A stretch of 64,000 nt of DNA from Asaia bogorensis (GCF_900465345.1 NZ_UEGO01000001.1:79439-143438); one strand, 5' to 3'; shown: positions 35,839 through 44,571, counted from the first letter of the stretch. Numbers and translations: made by a program. The notes: generated by a model not told the origin, from the letters alone.

Positions 35839-37412
35839 CGGGGCGCTGCCGTATTCATGTCGTCGGGCATGTTATTTGCCAGATCAAGCTGCCCGGTTGC
35901 ATGGGCCAGCGCTGCCGCCTTGGTAAACGCCTGAGCAACACTCACGGCAAGCGATGCCTGCGCCTCGAACAGGGCCGCAGCTGCTGTAGACGCATCCGTC
36001 ATGGTGCCAACCCCATGCGCATAGGCCTGACTGGCGCCTTCATTGGCCGTGCGGGCGGCATCGTTCAGAACACGGGCGGATTTTACCTGGGCAAGTGCCG
36101 TTTCAAGCGCATCCTGACTGTCGGCCACCTGCCGCTCGACGCTCAGACGATCCTTGAGAAGGGTCGCCTCGGCTGCATCATGCTGCGACTGCGCCATGTG
36201 GATGGCATTGGCACGCAAGCCCCCCTGATAGATTGGCCAGCTGACCTGAAGAAAAGCCCCGGCTTCAGGCTGTGCAATGGCCGAGGCCGGCGCCGAACGA
36301 CCCGTGCCATAGGTCTTGAGCGCCCCCAGATAGCCCGACATTGTTCCGGCAAAGGCAACACGCGGCAAAAGCGCGGCCTTGGATTCCGCAATGGCTTCGT
36401 CGGACGCGCGCAATCTGGCAATATCGGCCAGAAGATCGGGCCGCGACGCCAGAGCCTGATCCACAAGCTGCCTGATCTGACCCGGAGAACTCTGGGGCAG
36501 GGCCTGTACAGGCATCGGTTCTATCTCGAGCGGCAGGGTGGCAGGCAGGCCGGTCACCTCCAACAGGGCATGATGGGCGCCATGCTCGGCATCGACCGCC
36601 TTGTCCAGATCGAAACGTGCCTGAGCTAGATTACGCTGCGCCGTAGCCACATCGACGATCGTTGCTTCGCCATGCTCATGACGCGACTGCGCAGCACGCA
36701 GCAAAAGCGCCATATTATCCACGGCATGATGAGAGGCCGCGACAATGGCCTGCGCCGCCTGCTGGCTGTGATACGCACTGATCACATCCAGAATGAGTTG
36801 CTGATGAACCGCCGAAAACCCGAAATTGGCGGCAAGCGTCTGGAATTTCGCTTCATTGATTCTGGCCCGCGTGCGGCCAAAATCGAGAAGCAGATAATCG
36901 AGCTCAAGCTTGGGAAATGCCGCTGCGCCATTCGATGTCAGATAACCGCGGCTCGACAGATAATTGGGCAGGGGGAGTGCCATGCGCTGGAAACCGCCCA
37001 TGGCCGAGAAAGTAAGCTGGGGCAGCATGGCGGCACGCGACATACCGACACCGATGGCCGCCTGCCGCGCGCTCTCCCACGCAATGCGCGTGCGCGGGTT
37101 GTTGCGCTCAGCCAGATCGATCAGCTGCGGCAGCGACAACACATGATCCTGTCCCTCCGGCAAGGCATGCTGCGCATGGCCGGCGCCGGATGATGCCCCT
37201 CCGACACCCTTGCCTGTTGGCCAGTCGGGAGAAGGATTGCGTATGTCGGGCGGCAGGGTGAGACCCGTCGCCCCGTGGGGATGCCAGGCGTGATCAGCAC
37301 TCTGCGGCGCCAGATCGCGCGTGTCATTGCATCCGGCCAACATCGCACCGAGCATCAGAAGAGGAAGACCGCGCAACAGGAGGGTGCGGTGTAAGACGAG
37401 GTTTGGGGTCAT
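35835..37412 (-). CDS. TolC/NodT-type outer-membrane efflux factor (MdtP-like)
   Basis: The product is 525 aa. The N-terminal signal ends in a lipobox-like sequence MLGAMLAGC, so it is probably a lipoprotein. The two OEP repeats are long helical hairpins: LPQLIDLAERNNPRTRIAWESARQAA at ~93 and LVDQALASRPDLLADIARLRASDEAI at ~310. It forms the outer-membrane channel for the HlyD/FUSC pump encoded upstream. Gene order ytcA-like, adaptor, FUSC, OEP corresponds to ytcA-mdtN-mdtO-mdtP of E. coli. Confidence 0.9.
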   Translation of the reverse strand: MTPNLVLHRTLLLRGLPLLMLGAMLAGCNDTRDLAPQSADHAWHPHGATGLTLPPDIRNPSPDWPTGKGVGGASSGAGHAQHALPEGQDHVLSLPQLIDLAERNNPRTRIAWESARQAAIGVGMSRAAMLPQLTFSAMGGFQRMALPLPNYLSSRGYLTSNGAAAFPKLELDYLLLDFGRTRARINEAKFQTLAANFGFSAVHQQLILDVISAYHSQQAAQAIVAASHHAVDNMALLLRAAQSRHEHGEATIVDVATAQRNLAQARFDLDKAVDAEHGAHHALLEVTGLPATLPLEIEPMPVQALPQSSPGQIRQLVDQALASRPDLLADIARLRASDEAIAESKAALLPRVAFAGTMSGYLGALKTYGTGRSAPASAIAQPEAGAFLQVSWPIYQGGLRANAIHMAQSQHDAAEATLLKDRLSVERQVADSQDALETALAQVKSARVLNDAARTANEGASQAYAHGVGTMTDASTAAAALFEAQASLAVSVAQAFTKAAALAHATGQLDLANNMPDDMNTAAPR

Positions 37413-37440
37413 CGGAAAAATCCGTGCTGCATGGCGGGCA

Positions 37441-39645
37441 TCAGGCCTGTTCTGTCATGGCGCCCTGTCCGGGCCGTGCTTCAGCGTCAGGGTCATAGCG
37501 CTGGATAATCAGTCTCAGTCCCTCATCGAGCAGACCGAACCACACCATGCGCTGGGGGTCATGAGGCAACAGGGGCAGGGGTGGCAGACGCATCTGAAGG
37601 GCAAGACCATCGCGGCCGTCTTCCAGCCATTGCGCCAGTTCGCTGAACCATCCCACAAGCTGGTCGACCTGCGCCTGTGCAGTGTCGTCAGGCGCGCGCC
37701 TCACATCCGAGATGACGGCCACGGGAATGGCAAGAAGCTGGATGTCACGCACAAGCGGCAGGGTGATATCAGGAATGAAGGCGTTGCCCTTCAGACGCTC
37801 TTCCTCGAAGGGCGCATTGCGCAGGGCCATACGCGTTGCAGCAATGGCGCGACCGAATTTCTCGCGTTCCATTTCCTGCCCGATATCGACAGCCTGTTCA
37901 GGATGCTTGCGCCGCACGGCAATGAGCCCGCCAAGCTGGCGCACCGCTCCGACCAGATGGCTGCGCGCCACATTGGTCGCACTCACAGGCCATAGCGCCG
38001 CAGCCATCAGATACACGACGACATTGCCGATCAGGATACCCACAACACGGTTGCGCGCCGTCTCCATGTCCAGCGTCGGGCCATAGCCCTGCAGGATAGT
38101 CATGAAATAGGCCATCGCAATCTGCACACCGGCATAGGAGATGCGCTCGCTGCCGCTCTTGATCCAGCCTGCAAAGGCAGCCACCGGGATCACCACCAGA
38201 ATGAGATCGAGAACATCGGTGAGGGATGGCATGAGGGTAAGGATAGTGCCAATGCCGCATACCGCCCCGATCATGGCGCCCGTGACACGCAGGAGCATCT
38301 TGTGAACGGAGTCACCCACTGTGCCGAGGGAGACAAGAAAGCACGTCACGACGCAGGTCTGGATACCCGGCCAGGAGGTAAAACGCGTGATGGCGTAACA
38401 GATGACCACCGAAAGTGCGATCCGTATGGCCGCCTGCGGATAGGCCGGGTTCGTAAAGGCATCCGGCTTGAAAAAGCTGCGAGCCGCCGCCTTGATTTCG
38501 GGCGCAAACTGCGCGGCCACCGTCTCGGGGCGGACAAGCAGGCCATGAATGATGGTGACTGAACGAATGAATTCATAAGCCAGCGGGTAGAGCTTTGGGT
38601 CATCGCTGAATTCATCGGCAAGGCGTTGGAGCGCAGCCTCGTCAAAATCGATCACGGCCACGTTGTCGCGCCCCTGTCGATAGACAGCGCCGCACTGGGC
38701 CACGATCAGCCCCATACGGTGCAGGAAGGCCGTGCCCCGCCCGGTTGTATCGAGCCTGCTCCAGGCCAGCAGGATCATGACAAGACGGGCCGTGTTGCGG
38801 ATCATCGCAATCCCGACATGGCGGCTTGTGATTTCAGGATGGAGCTTGACGCTCAGGTCATGAAACTGGCGCAGCGAGGCCACGCCCTGATCGGCCAGTG
38901 AGGCAATCTGCCTCATCTGGGCCGTGTCAGGTCTTGCCCCGGTTTCGCACCCCTGAGCCACAGCTCGAAAGCGCTGTTCAAGCCCGGCCCGCAGCATGGT
39001 CAGCGGATCATACCCGGCGAGACGATTGACCACCGCAATGATCGACAGCGCGATGACAAACACCACGCCGACCCATAGCAGGGTATGCAACATGGCTTCT
39101 TCGGGTGGCATGAAAGCCGCATCGGGCACGGCACTATCGGTCGTGTTACCGATGAACCCGTCCAGCGAATAGCCGACATTCTGCAGCATATCCGCGCTCA
39201 TGGTCATGTAGACGATCCAGAAGAGCAGGATATTGGCCAGAGACCCCATGGTCATGGCCTGTGACAGAAACCCTGCTGCAAGAGTCAGCAGAAGCATCAG
39301 GGGCAGACGTAGTCCGGGCTCGGACAGGCTGAGCATCAGGAAAAGGATCGTCAGCCCTGTGCCTGCCACAATCACCGCCCCGCCCATCAGCGCCGTGCTG
39401 GTATTGGAGGCGGCGTCATTGCCTGACAGGAAGAAGCAGATGAAGACCAGAACCGGCAGATCGGGGATGCGGAATGTCTCGCCAATCAGGATCGTGACAA
39501 TCACCTGAAACACGAGCAGGGCCGTATTGCGTGCCCGACCGGGAGATGGGGTCATTTCCTTTTTGAGGAAGGCAAAGGTCGAGGGCGTTTCCTCGCGCCA
39601 AATCCTTCGCCTTGGCAACACCACCTCCTGCCCGGCGGTGTTCAT
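37441..39645 (-). CDS. FUSC-family inner-membrane exporter (MdtO/AaeB-like)
   Basis: The product is 734 aa with two hydrophobic blocks of about five to six helices each (residues ~25-200 and ~400-540) separated by a cytoplasmic domain. This is the FUSC layout: TPSTFAFLKKEMTPSPGRARNTALLV at the start and a repeat of the same type near NPAYPQAAIRIALSVVICYAITRF. FUSC proteins export aromatic acids or similar compounds together with an HlyD-type adaptor. The ATG overlaps the adaptor stop (ATGA). Confidence 0.9.
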   Translation of the reverse strand: MNTAGQEVVLPRRRIWREETPSTFAFLKKEMTPSPGRARNTALLVFQVIVTILIGETFRIPDLPVLVFICFFLSGNDAASNTSTALMGGAVIVAGTGLTILFLMLSLSEPGLRLPLMLLLTLAAGFLSQAMTMGSLANILLFWIVYMTMSADMLQNVGYSLDGFIGNTTDSAVPDAAFMPPEEAMLHTLLWVGVVFVIALSIIAVVNRLAGYDPLTMLRAGLEQRFRAVAQGCETGARPDTAQMRQIASLADQGVASLRQFHDLSVKLHPEITSRHVGIAMIRNTARLVMILLAWSRLDTTGRGTAFLHRMGLIVAQCGAVYRQGRDNVAVIDFDEAALQRLADEFSDDPKLYPLAYEFIRSVTIIHGLLVRPETVAAQFAPEIKAAARSFFKPDAFTNPAYPQAAIRIALSVVICYAITRFTSWPGIQTCVVTCFLVSLGTVGDSVHKMLLRVTGAMIGAVCGIGTILTLMPSLTDVLDLILVVIPVAAFAGWIKSGSERISYAGVQIAMAYFMTILQGYGPTLDMETARNRVVGILIGNVVVYLMAAALWPVSATNVARSHLVGAVRQLGGLIAVRRKHPEQAVDIGQEMEREKFGRAIAATRMALRNAPFEEERLKGNAFIPDITLPLVRDIQLLAIPVAVISDVRRAPDDTAQAQVDQLVGWFSELAQWLEDGRDGLALQMRLPPLPLLPHDPQRMVWFGLLDEGLRLIIQRYDPDAEARPGQGAMTEQA

Positions 39646-40670
39646 CGCATCACGACCACAACCAGCGTGCCACCAATGCGCATCAGGTCAGTCGGCGGAT
39701 TATCAAGCCGGATACGAACCGGAAAACGCTGTGCGATGCGCACCCAGTTCAGGGTGCGCGGCACCTTGGGCAGGCCATTGGCGCTCATCCCCTCATCGGG
39801 CACCACACCTGCATTGAGACTCTCGAGTGTCCCACTGATAGGTGTGCCAGGCTGCGCCATGGCATACACCGTCACCTTTTGGCCCGGCGCCAGCCCGGCA
39901 AGCTGCGTTTCGCGGAAATTCGCGATGGCCCACCATTTCTCATTATCGACCAGCGTAAAGACTGGCTTGCCTGTCGTGGCGTATTCACCAGCGGCCACAT
40001 TCAGGTCTGTCACGATGCCATCACAGGGTGCCCTTACCGTGGTCAGACGCAGGTCACGCTCTGCCTCACGCAGGGCCGCCTGGGCTGCTGCCAGATCGGC
40101 CCGCAGGGGCGCCACGCTGCGCACGGCCTGGCGGGCGGCCAGCGCGGATTGCAGGGCAGATTGCAGGCTTGCCTCGGCACTGCGTGTTTCAGCCCGTGCC
40201 TGATCCAGCGCCTCACGGGTCACGAAACCCTGCTTCTCCAGAGGGGACAGACGGGCTTGTGTGGCCTGGGCAAGGGTCAGCCGCGCACGCGCACTGGTTA
40301 CCGAACTGGCCTCGGCACCGGCATGGGATATCTGGGAACTGACCTGACTGGTCTGCACATCAATCTGGGCCTGCAGACCATCGACCTGCGCCTGTGCCTG
40401 CTGCACCCGGTAGGTATAAGGCTCAGGATCAATCACATACAGGATGTCGCCACGCCTGACCTTCTGGTTGTCATGAACGGGCAGGGACACGATGCGTCCG
40501 CTCACTTCAGGGGCAAGGTGGACGATATTAGCCGCGATATAGGCATCTTCAGTGCGGGGCCGGCTGTGCAGGCGATCCAGCACCAGAAAGCCCAGAATCA
40601 CACAGGCCGCCAGCGACAGGATAAGGAGCGAGATACCGCCGATGCGGGATGGAAGAGAGCGCATGGACAC
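39642..40670 (-). CDS. HlyD/EmrA-family periplasmic adaptor (MdtN-like)
   Basis: The product is 342 aa. A single N-terminal helix (residues ~12-34) anchors it in the inner membrane. A biotinyl-lipoyl-like segment follows: VSGRIVSLPVHDNQKVRRGDILYVIDPEPY. The coiled-coil hairpin spans ~75-200, and the second lipoyl half is TTVRAPCDGIVTDLNVAAGEYATTGKPVF. It bridges the FUSC pump and the outer-membrane channel. Confidence 0.93.
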   Translation of the reverse strand: MSMRSLPSRIGGISLLILSLAACVILGFLVLDRLHSRPRTEDAYIAANIVHLAPEVSGRIVSLPVHDNQKVRRGDILYVIDPEPYTYRVQQAQAQVDGLQAQIDVQTSQVSSQISHAGAEASSVTSARARLTLAQATQARLSPLEKQGFVTREALDQARAETRSAEASLQSALQSALAARQAVRSVAPLRADLAAAQAALREAERDLRLTTVRAPCDGIVTDLNVAAGEYATTGKPVFTLVDNEKWWAIANFRETQLAGLAPGQKVTVYAMAQPGTPISGTLESLNAGVVPDEGMSANGLPKVPRTLNWVRIAQRFPVRIRLDNPPTDLMRIGGTLVVVVMR

Positions 40671-40673
40671 CGC

Positions 40674-40967
40674 CTAGTGACCGAAAAACACAAGCCAGAC
40701 CATGAAGGTAATGGCGACCATGAAAGCGAGATAGGTCAGCATCGGGGCAGGCACAGCCTGCTGCAGACTGACGCCCCCGATGACTGCGCGCAGCAGAGCG
40801 GCTGCTACGGCACCGATCGTGGCACACAGCATCCATGACGGGAAAAACGATCCCAGCACATCCTGCAACGGTGCCCGTGTACAGCCCGCAAGGCCAAGCG
40901 CCATGAAAAACGGGAGTGACCGCCACAGGGCCGAACCTGGTCGGCTGGGATATGGGGTGAGGCGCAT
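40674..40967 (-). CDS. YtcA-like small membrane lipoprotein
   Basis: This is 97 aa from ATG 40967 (the frame extends up to 41093 without support, through the operator). A signal with lipobox-like LGLAGC is followed by APLQDVLGSFFPSWMLC and two hydrophobic helices ending LTYLAFMVAITFMVWLVFFGH. This fits the YtcA family, which precedes mdtNOP-type pumps. The next gene starts 3 nt after its stop. Its exact role is unknown. Confidence 0.8.
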   Translation of the reverse strand: MRLTPYPSRPGSALWRSLPFFMALGLAGCTRAPLQDVLGSFFPSWMLCATIGAVAAALLRAVIGGVSLQQAVPAPMLTYLAFMVAITFMVWLVFFGH

Positions 40968-41012
40968 GGTTGGCTCGTCGATCCTGATAATGAGACCTGA
41001 ACCATGACACAG

Positions 41013-41036
41013 ATATGGTTTACATATCAACCATAT
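41013..41036. promoter_or_regulatory. Operator-like repeat ATATGGTT-N8-AACCATAT upstream of the efflux operon
   Basis: It has perfect 8-bp arms (41013-41020, 41029-41036) and the centre TACATATC, 46 nt before the ytcA-like start. The length and spacing suit a MarR dimer, and a MarR gene ends the operon. Confidence 0.55.
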
Positions 41037-41137
41037 TGATAACACGAAGATCTCATGCCGTTCGGTCGCATGAGAAAGCACGCGCGTCTGCATTCTTGCC
41101 TAGCGCAGCATCGTAAGTCGAATTTTGAGGAAGATGA

Positions 41138-41213
41138 TGGTGGAGCCAATCGGAATCGAACCGACGACCTCCTGAATGCCATTCAGGCGCTCTCCCAACT
41201 GAGCTATGGCCCC
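41138..41213 (-). tRNA. tRNA-Ala (anticodon GGC)
   Basis: This is a 76-nt cloverleaf on the minus strand including an encoded CCA (41138-41140). The acceptor stem GGGGCCA/TGGCTCC has the G3-U70 wobble pair that identifies tRNA-Ala. The anticodon stem CCTGA/TCAGG encloses loop ATGGCAT with anticodon GGC. The T-loop GGTTCGATTCC and D-loop AGTTGGGAGA are normal. Confidence 0.97.
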
Positions 41214-41295
41214 GCCGTATCAGAACCGGCCCCTTGGGTCAGGCCAGTGGCGCGGGTATAGCGGGGGGTTCTGCCTCTGGCAACCCCCCCAGACA

Positions 41296-41928
41296 CTATT
41301 TTTTCGCGATACCGAAATCGCGCAGTACAGCCAGCAAGGGCAGGAGGGGCAAACCAAGAATGGCATCGTGATCACCCCTGATCGTACTGAAAAGCTGTAC
41401 ACCCGGCCCCTCTAGCCGGTACGCACCCACGCAGGACAGAAGTACATCTCCCTCAGCCTCCATATAGGCCTCCAGAAAGCCATTGCTGAAATCGCGCATG
41501 GTGAGTTCGGGTGTCGCCAGATGCTCCCAGAGCTTCTCTCCACCTTTGTACAGCACGACAGCCGTCTGGAGCCGATGCGTACGCCCACGCAGGGTGATAA
41601 GCTGTTCCCTGACCGCCTGCCTGTTTTCCGGCTTGTCGAAACCGACGCCATCGCACTCCAGAATCTGGTCTGCCGCGATCACGAAATCGGCGCTCATAAA
41701 ATGCGGATTCGTTGAAAACCCTAGAGCCTTGGCATTTGCGAGCGCCAGTGCGATGGCGTTCTGACCCGCGTTTTCCGCCCGCATCCTGTCACGCAGTACA
41801 GACTCATCCAGCGCCACCGGACAGGACACCACATCGAGACCGGCACCACGCAGCAAACCAAGCCGGGCCGTTGATCCACTGGCCAGTACCAGCCTTGGCG
41901 TTCCGGGATTCGCACGCTTCGACTCCAT
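41296..41928 (-). CDS. maf: Maf/YceF-family nucleotide pyrophosphatase
   Basis: The product is 210 aa. The Maf signature is seen: LVLASGSTARLGLLRGAGL at the N-terminus, the AADQIL motif with the catalytic Asp, KPENRQAVREQLITLRGRTH, and a C-terminal FSTIRGDHDAILGLPLLPLL. It hydrolyses non-canonical or methylated nucleoside triphosphates. It is transcribed away from hemE, from which it is separated by the proposed origin. Confidence 0.95.
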   Translation of the reverse strand: MESKRANPGTPRLVLASGSTARLGLLRGAGLDVVSCPVALDESVLRDRMRAENAGQNAIALALANAKALGFSTNPHFMSADFVIAADQILECDGVGFDKPENRQAVREQLITLRGRTHRLQTAVVLYKGGEKLWEHLATPELTMRDFSNGFLEAYMEAEGDVLLSCVGAYRLEGPGVQLFSTIRGDHDAILGLPLLPLLAVLRDFGIAKK

Positions 41929-42246
41929 CTCGAGTCTCCTTTGAAATCAGGGGTGAATGAGTACCGTCAGTACTGGGGTACATGGGGATTGTACGAACCT
42001 GGGAGAGAGGGCGTACCGAGTACCGTGGATTGTACTTCCTTCGGCAGAACCGGTGGGTTGTACACAGGCCTTCTGTGGGTATTTCGGGATAACCTGCGCA
42101 AATGCCTCAAACCAAAGGGTTTATCGTTTGTACACAGTGTTGGTAAGTCGGGGTACGTTTTTGGAAAGTTGGGTACCCCGTCATCCACAGGGATCAACCT
42201 ATCCGACAGGATATCTATCTTTTTTCTTTTATGGTTATTGGTCGGT
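41929..42246. other. Proposed chromosomal replication origin (oriC) between maf and hemE
   Basis: There is no credible gene in this 318-bp gap. It contains two identical near-consensus DnaA boxes, TTGTACACA at 42058-42066 and 42128-42136. Each differs from TTATACACA at one base. A third near-match TCATCCACA is at 42181-42189, and a weaker reverse match TGTGGGTAT is at 42074-42082. The stretch 42210-42240 is markedly AT-rich and could serve as the unwinding element. Known alphaproteobacterial origins lie next to hemE. Flanking genes are transcribed away from the gap. I judge this the origin by position and composition, not by experiment. Confidence 0.65.
41961..42176. repeat. Cluster of eleven GTAC tetranucleotides in the proposed origin
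   Basis: GTAC occurs at 41961, 41970, 41978, 41991, 42013, 42020, 42032, 42060, 42130, 42153 and 42173. Random expectation is about one in 216 bp. Several share flanks: TTGTAC four times (41989, 42030, 42058, 42128), GGGTAC three times (41976, 42151, 42171), and GTACCG three times (41961, 42013, 42020). Two are inside the DnaA-like boxes. GTAC is a self-complementary site, comparable in form to GATC in the E. coli origin. Confidence 0.85.
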
Positions 42247-43302
42247 ATGGATAGCGAAAATTCACCCCAGTCAGCGCCTGCAAAACCGCTCCTGCGTGTC
42301 CTCCACGGTGAGGCCGTGTGGCCGCCTCCGGTATGGCTCATGCGTCAGGCCGGACGCTATCTGCCCGAATTCCGCGCCGAGCGTGCCAAGGCAGACTTCC
42401 TGACGCGCTGTACCACCCCGGACATCGCAGCCGAACTGACCCTTCAGCCAATCCGGCGCTTTGCCATGGATGGCGCCATCCTGTTTTCCGATATCCTCGT
42501 CCTGCCCTGGGCCATGGGTCAGGATCTCAAATTCATCGAAGGGCGCGGCCCCGTTATGGAGCCGATCCGCAACAGGGCTGCGCTTGAGGCCCTGTCTCCT
42601 GCCCGCGTAGCCGAAACCGTGGCGCCAATCCAGGAAACATTGCGGATTCTGGCTCGCGAACTGCCTCAGTCCACCACGCTTCTGGGCTTTGCTGGCAGCC
42701 CCTTCACCGTATCCTGCTACATGGTCGATGGCGGCAGCTCGCGGGAGTTCGGTGTCACCCGTGCCATGGCGTTACAGGACCCGGAGCTCTATGGCGATCT
42801 CATCGCCCTGCTGACTAGGACAACGACCGACATGCTGATCGGCCAGATCGATGCCGGTGCCGAGGCTGTCATGCTGTTCGACAGCTGGGCCGGTCTGCTG
42901 CCTCCTTCCCAGTTCCGCCAGCATGTGATCGCCCCGACACGCGCCATCGTTCAGGGCATCCGCGCTGCCCGATCCGGTGTGAAGATCATCGGGTTTCCCC
43001 GTCTCGCCGGGTTGATGGCCCTCGAATATGCCCGTGAGACCGGTGTCGATGCGCTGGCCTGTGACACGTCGGTCGATCTGGCGCAGATGGCGACGCTCTG
43101 CCCTGACACGCTGGCCCTTCAGGGGAATCTCGATCCGATCATTCTGCGCAATGGCGGACAAGGTCTGATTGACGAGGCACGCACCATCCGCGATGCCCTC
43201 AAGGGGCGGCCGCATGTGTTCAATCTTGGTCACGGTGTCATGCCCGATACCCCACCCGAGCATGTCGGCGCACTGGTCGATGCCGTGCGCGATATTGGCT
43301 GA
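42247..43302 (+). CDS. hemE: Uroporphyrinogen decarboxylase
   Basis: This is 351 aa from ATG 42247, chosen because the HemE fold begins at KPLLRVLHGEAVWPPPVWLMRQAGRYLPEFR. The frame stays open to 41941 but that part is the origin region and encodes nothing HemE-like. No strong Shine-Dalgarno sequence is visible. Further motifs: LFSDILVLPWAMGQDLKF, GFAGSPFTVSCYMVDGGSS, FDSWAGLLP, IGFPRLAG, LGHGVMPDTPPEH. It converts uroporphyrinogen III to coproporphyrinogen III in haem synthesis. Confidence 0.96.
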   Translation: MDSENSPQSAPAKPLLRVLHGEAVWPPPVWLMRQAGRYLPEFRAERAKADFLTRCTTPDIAAELTLQPIRRFAMDGAILFSDILVLPWAMGQDLKFIEGRGPVMEPIRNRAALEALSPARVAETVAPIQETLRILARELPQSTTLLGFAGSPFTVSCYMVDGGSSREFGVTRAMALQDPELYGDLIALLTRTTTDMLIGQIDAGAEAVMLFDSWAGLLPPSQFRQHVIAPTRAIVQGIRAARSGVKIIGFPRLAGLMALEYARETGVDALACDTSVDLAQMATLCPDTLALQGNLDPIILRNGGQGLIDEARTIRDALKGRPHVFNLGHGVMPDTPPEHVGALVDAVRDIG

Positions 43303-43310
43303 CGCTCATC

Positions 43311-44015
43311 ATGTCCGATACGCGCCCTTCAGCCCTTTGTGCCTCCGGTCAGCTTCGTCTCGTGATCTTTGATTGTGATGGCGTGCTGATCGACAGTGAG
43401 GGGCCTTCCTGCCGTCTGGTGGCCAGTGCTGCCCGCGATCACGGCATTGCCCTGAGCGATGATGAGGCCCTGCACCGCTTTGCAGGCAAGGCACTGGGCC
43501 AGGTCAAGCGCGAACTTGAAGCCGAGACCGGCCTCGATCTGGGTGATGACTACGTCGCCATCATGCAGAACCGACTGGTCGATCTGATGCGCGATGAAGC
43601 GGCGCCGATCGAGGGCGCTGCTGCCATGCTGTCAGCCGTGCAGGCGCTCGGTCTGCCTTTTCGCGTCGGCTCGAATTCCTCATGGCCCGAGATGGAGGTC
43701 AAATTCGCCCGTGTCGGATTTGAGCCCTTCTTTCCGAAAGAGAGGGTCCATTCGGCTCGTGACATGATGCGGCCCAAGCCAGACCCCTATGTGTTCCTTC
43801 ATGCCGCCGAACAGGAAGGCGTTGCACCCTCTGCCTGCGTGGTGATCGAGGATTCCGATACCGGTGTGCAGGCGGCACATGATGCCGGTATGGCCTGCAT
43901 CCTGCTGCGTGCCGAAGGGCCATCGCCCGCACTCGACTGGCCAGGGTTACGCCGTATCGCCCATCTCGATGAACTTGCCCCCATGCTGGCCAGCCTTATG
44001 GAAGAGCAAAACTAA
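43311..44015 (+). CDS. HAD-superfamily phosphatase (beta-phosphoglucomutase-like, subfamily IA)
   Basis: The product is 234 aa. Motif I is VIFDCDGVLIDSEG with the nucleophilic Asp. Motif II is RVGSNSSWPEM, and motif III/IV is KPDPYVFLHAAEQ...VVIEDSDTGVQAA. The cap domain lies in between. The substrate is not determinable. It lies 8 nt after hemE, and its stop shares a base with the hemJ ATG, so it is translated with the haem genes. Its role may be house-cleaning or unrelated metabolism. Confidence 0.9.
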   Translation: MSDTRPSALCASGQLRLVIFDCDGVLIDSEGPSCRLVASAARDHGIALSDDEALHRFAGKALGQVKRELEAETGLDLGDDYVAIMQNRLVDLMRDEAAPIEGAAAMLSAVQALGLPFRVGSNSSWPEMEVKFARVGFEPFFPKERVHSARDMMRPKPDPYVFLHAAEQEGVAPSACVVIEDSDTGVQAAHDAGMACILLRAEGPSPALDWPGLRRIAHLDELAPMLASLMEEQN

Positions 44016-44467
44016 TGAGCGCCCTTCTTCCCTGGTTTCCCTGGCTCAAGGTGCTGCACATCCTCGCCTTCACCTCATGGATGGCGGGCAATTTCTATCT
44101 ACCGCGGCTTTTCGTCTATCATTCACAGGTTCAGCCCGGCACGCCTGAAAGCGACCGTTTTCAGATCATGGAGCGTCGTCTGCTCCGCGCCATCATGACA
44201 CCGGCCATGATCGCCACCCTGATCTCTGGCAGTCTTCTCGCCTCGCTTCCAGGTGTGATCGACTGGTCCGCCCCATGGTGGTGGATCAAGCTGGTCACGG
44301 TTCTGCTGCTTTGCGGTTTCCACGGCTTCTGTGCCCGGTGGCGCCGCGAGTTTTCCCATGACCTGCGGCTTCATCCCGAGCGCTACTACCGTATTGCCAA
44401 TGAGGTGCCGACACTGCTGATGATCGTTATCGTCATCATGATCGTGGCGCGGCCTTTCTCGGGATAA
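44015..44467 (+). CDS. hemJ: Protoporphyrinogen IX oxidase HemJ
   Basis: The product is 150 aa with four membrane helices. It matches the UPF0093/HemJ pattern: LKVLHILAFTSWMAGNFYLPRLFVYH with conserved His, then ERRLLRAIMTPAMIATLISG, WIKLVTVLLLCGFHGFCARWRREF and RIANEVPTLLMIVIVIMIVARPF. It carries out the penultimate step of haem synthesis in bacteria that lack HemG or HemY. The ATG overlaps the HAD stop. Gene order hemE-HAD-hemJ makes one haem unit next to the proposed origin. Confidence 0.93.
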   Translation: MSALLPWFPWLKVLHILAFTSWMAGNFYLPRLFVYHSQVQPGTPESDRFQIMERRLLRAIMTPAMIATLISGSLLASLPGVIDWSAPWWWIKLVTVLLLCGFHGFCARWRREFSHDLRLHPERYYRIANEVPTLLMIVIVIMIVARPFSG

Positions 44468-44571
44468 CGGGTAAAGCCCTGCACTCGCGGAGGGGACAGC
44501 TCCGTTAAGTCCATCAGGGTCCATAAGGACGACTTTCCCTTGGCGGGGTATAGAGCCGCCCGCCGCGTATC

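Noticed and set aside
41941-42246. Open frame extending hemE upstream by 102 codons
   Set aside because: The extension is unlike any HemE N-terminus, coincides with the origin-like repeats and has no Shine-Dalgarno support.
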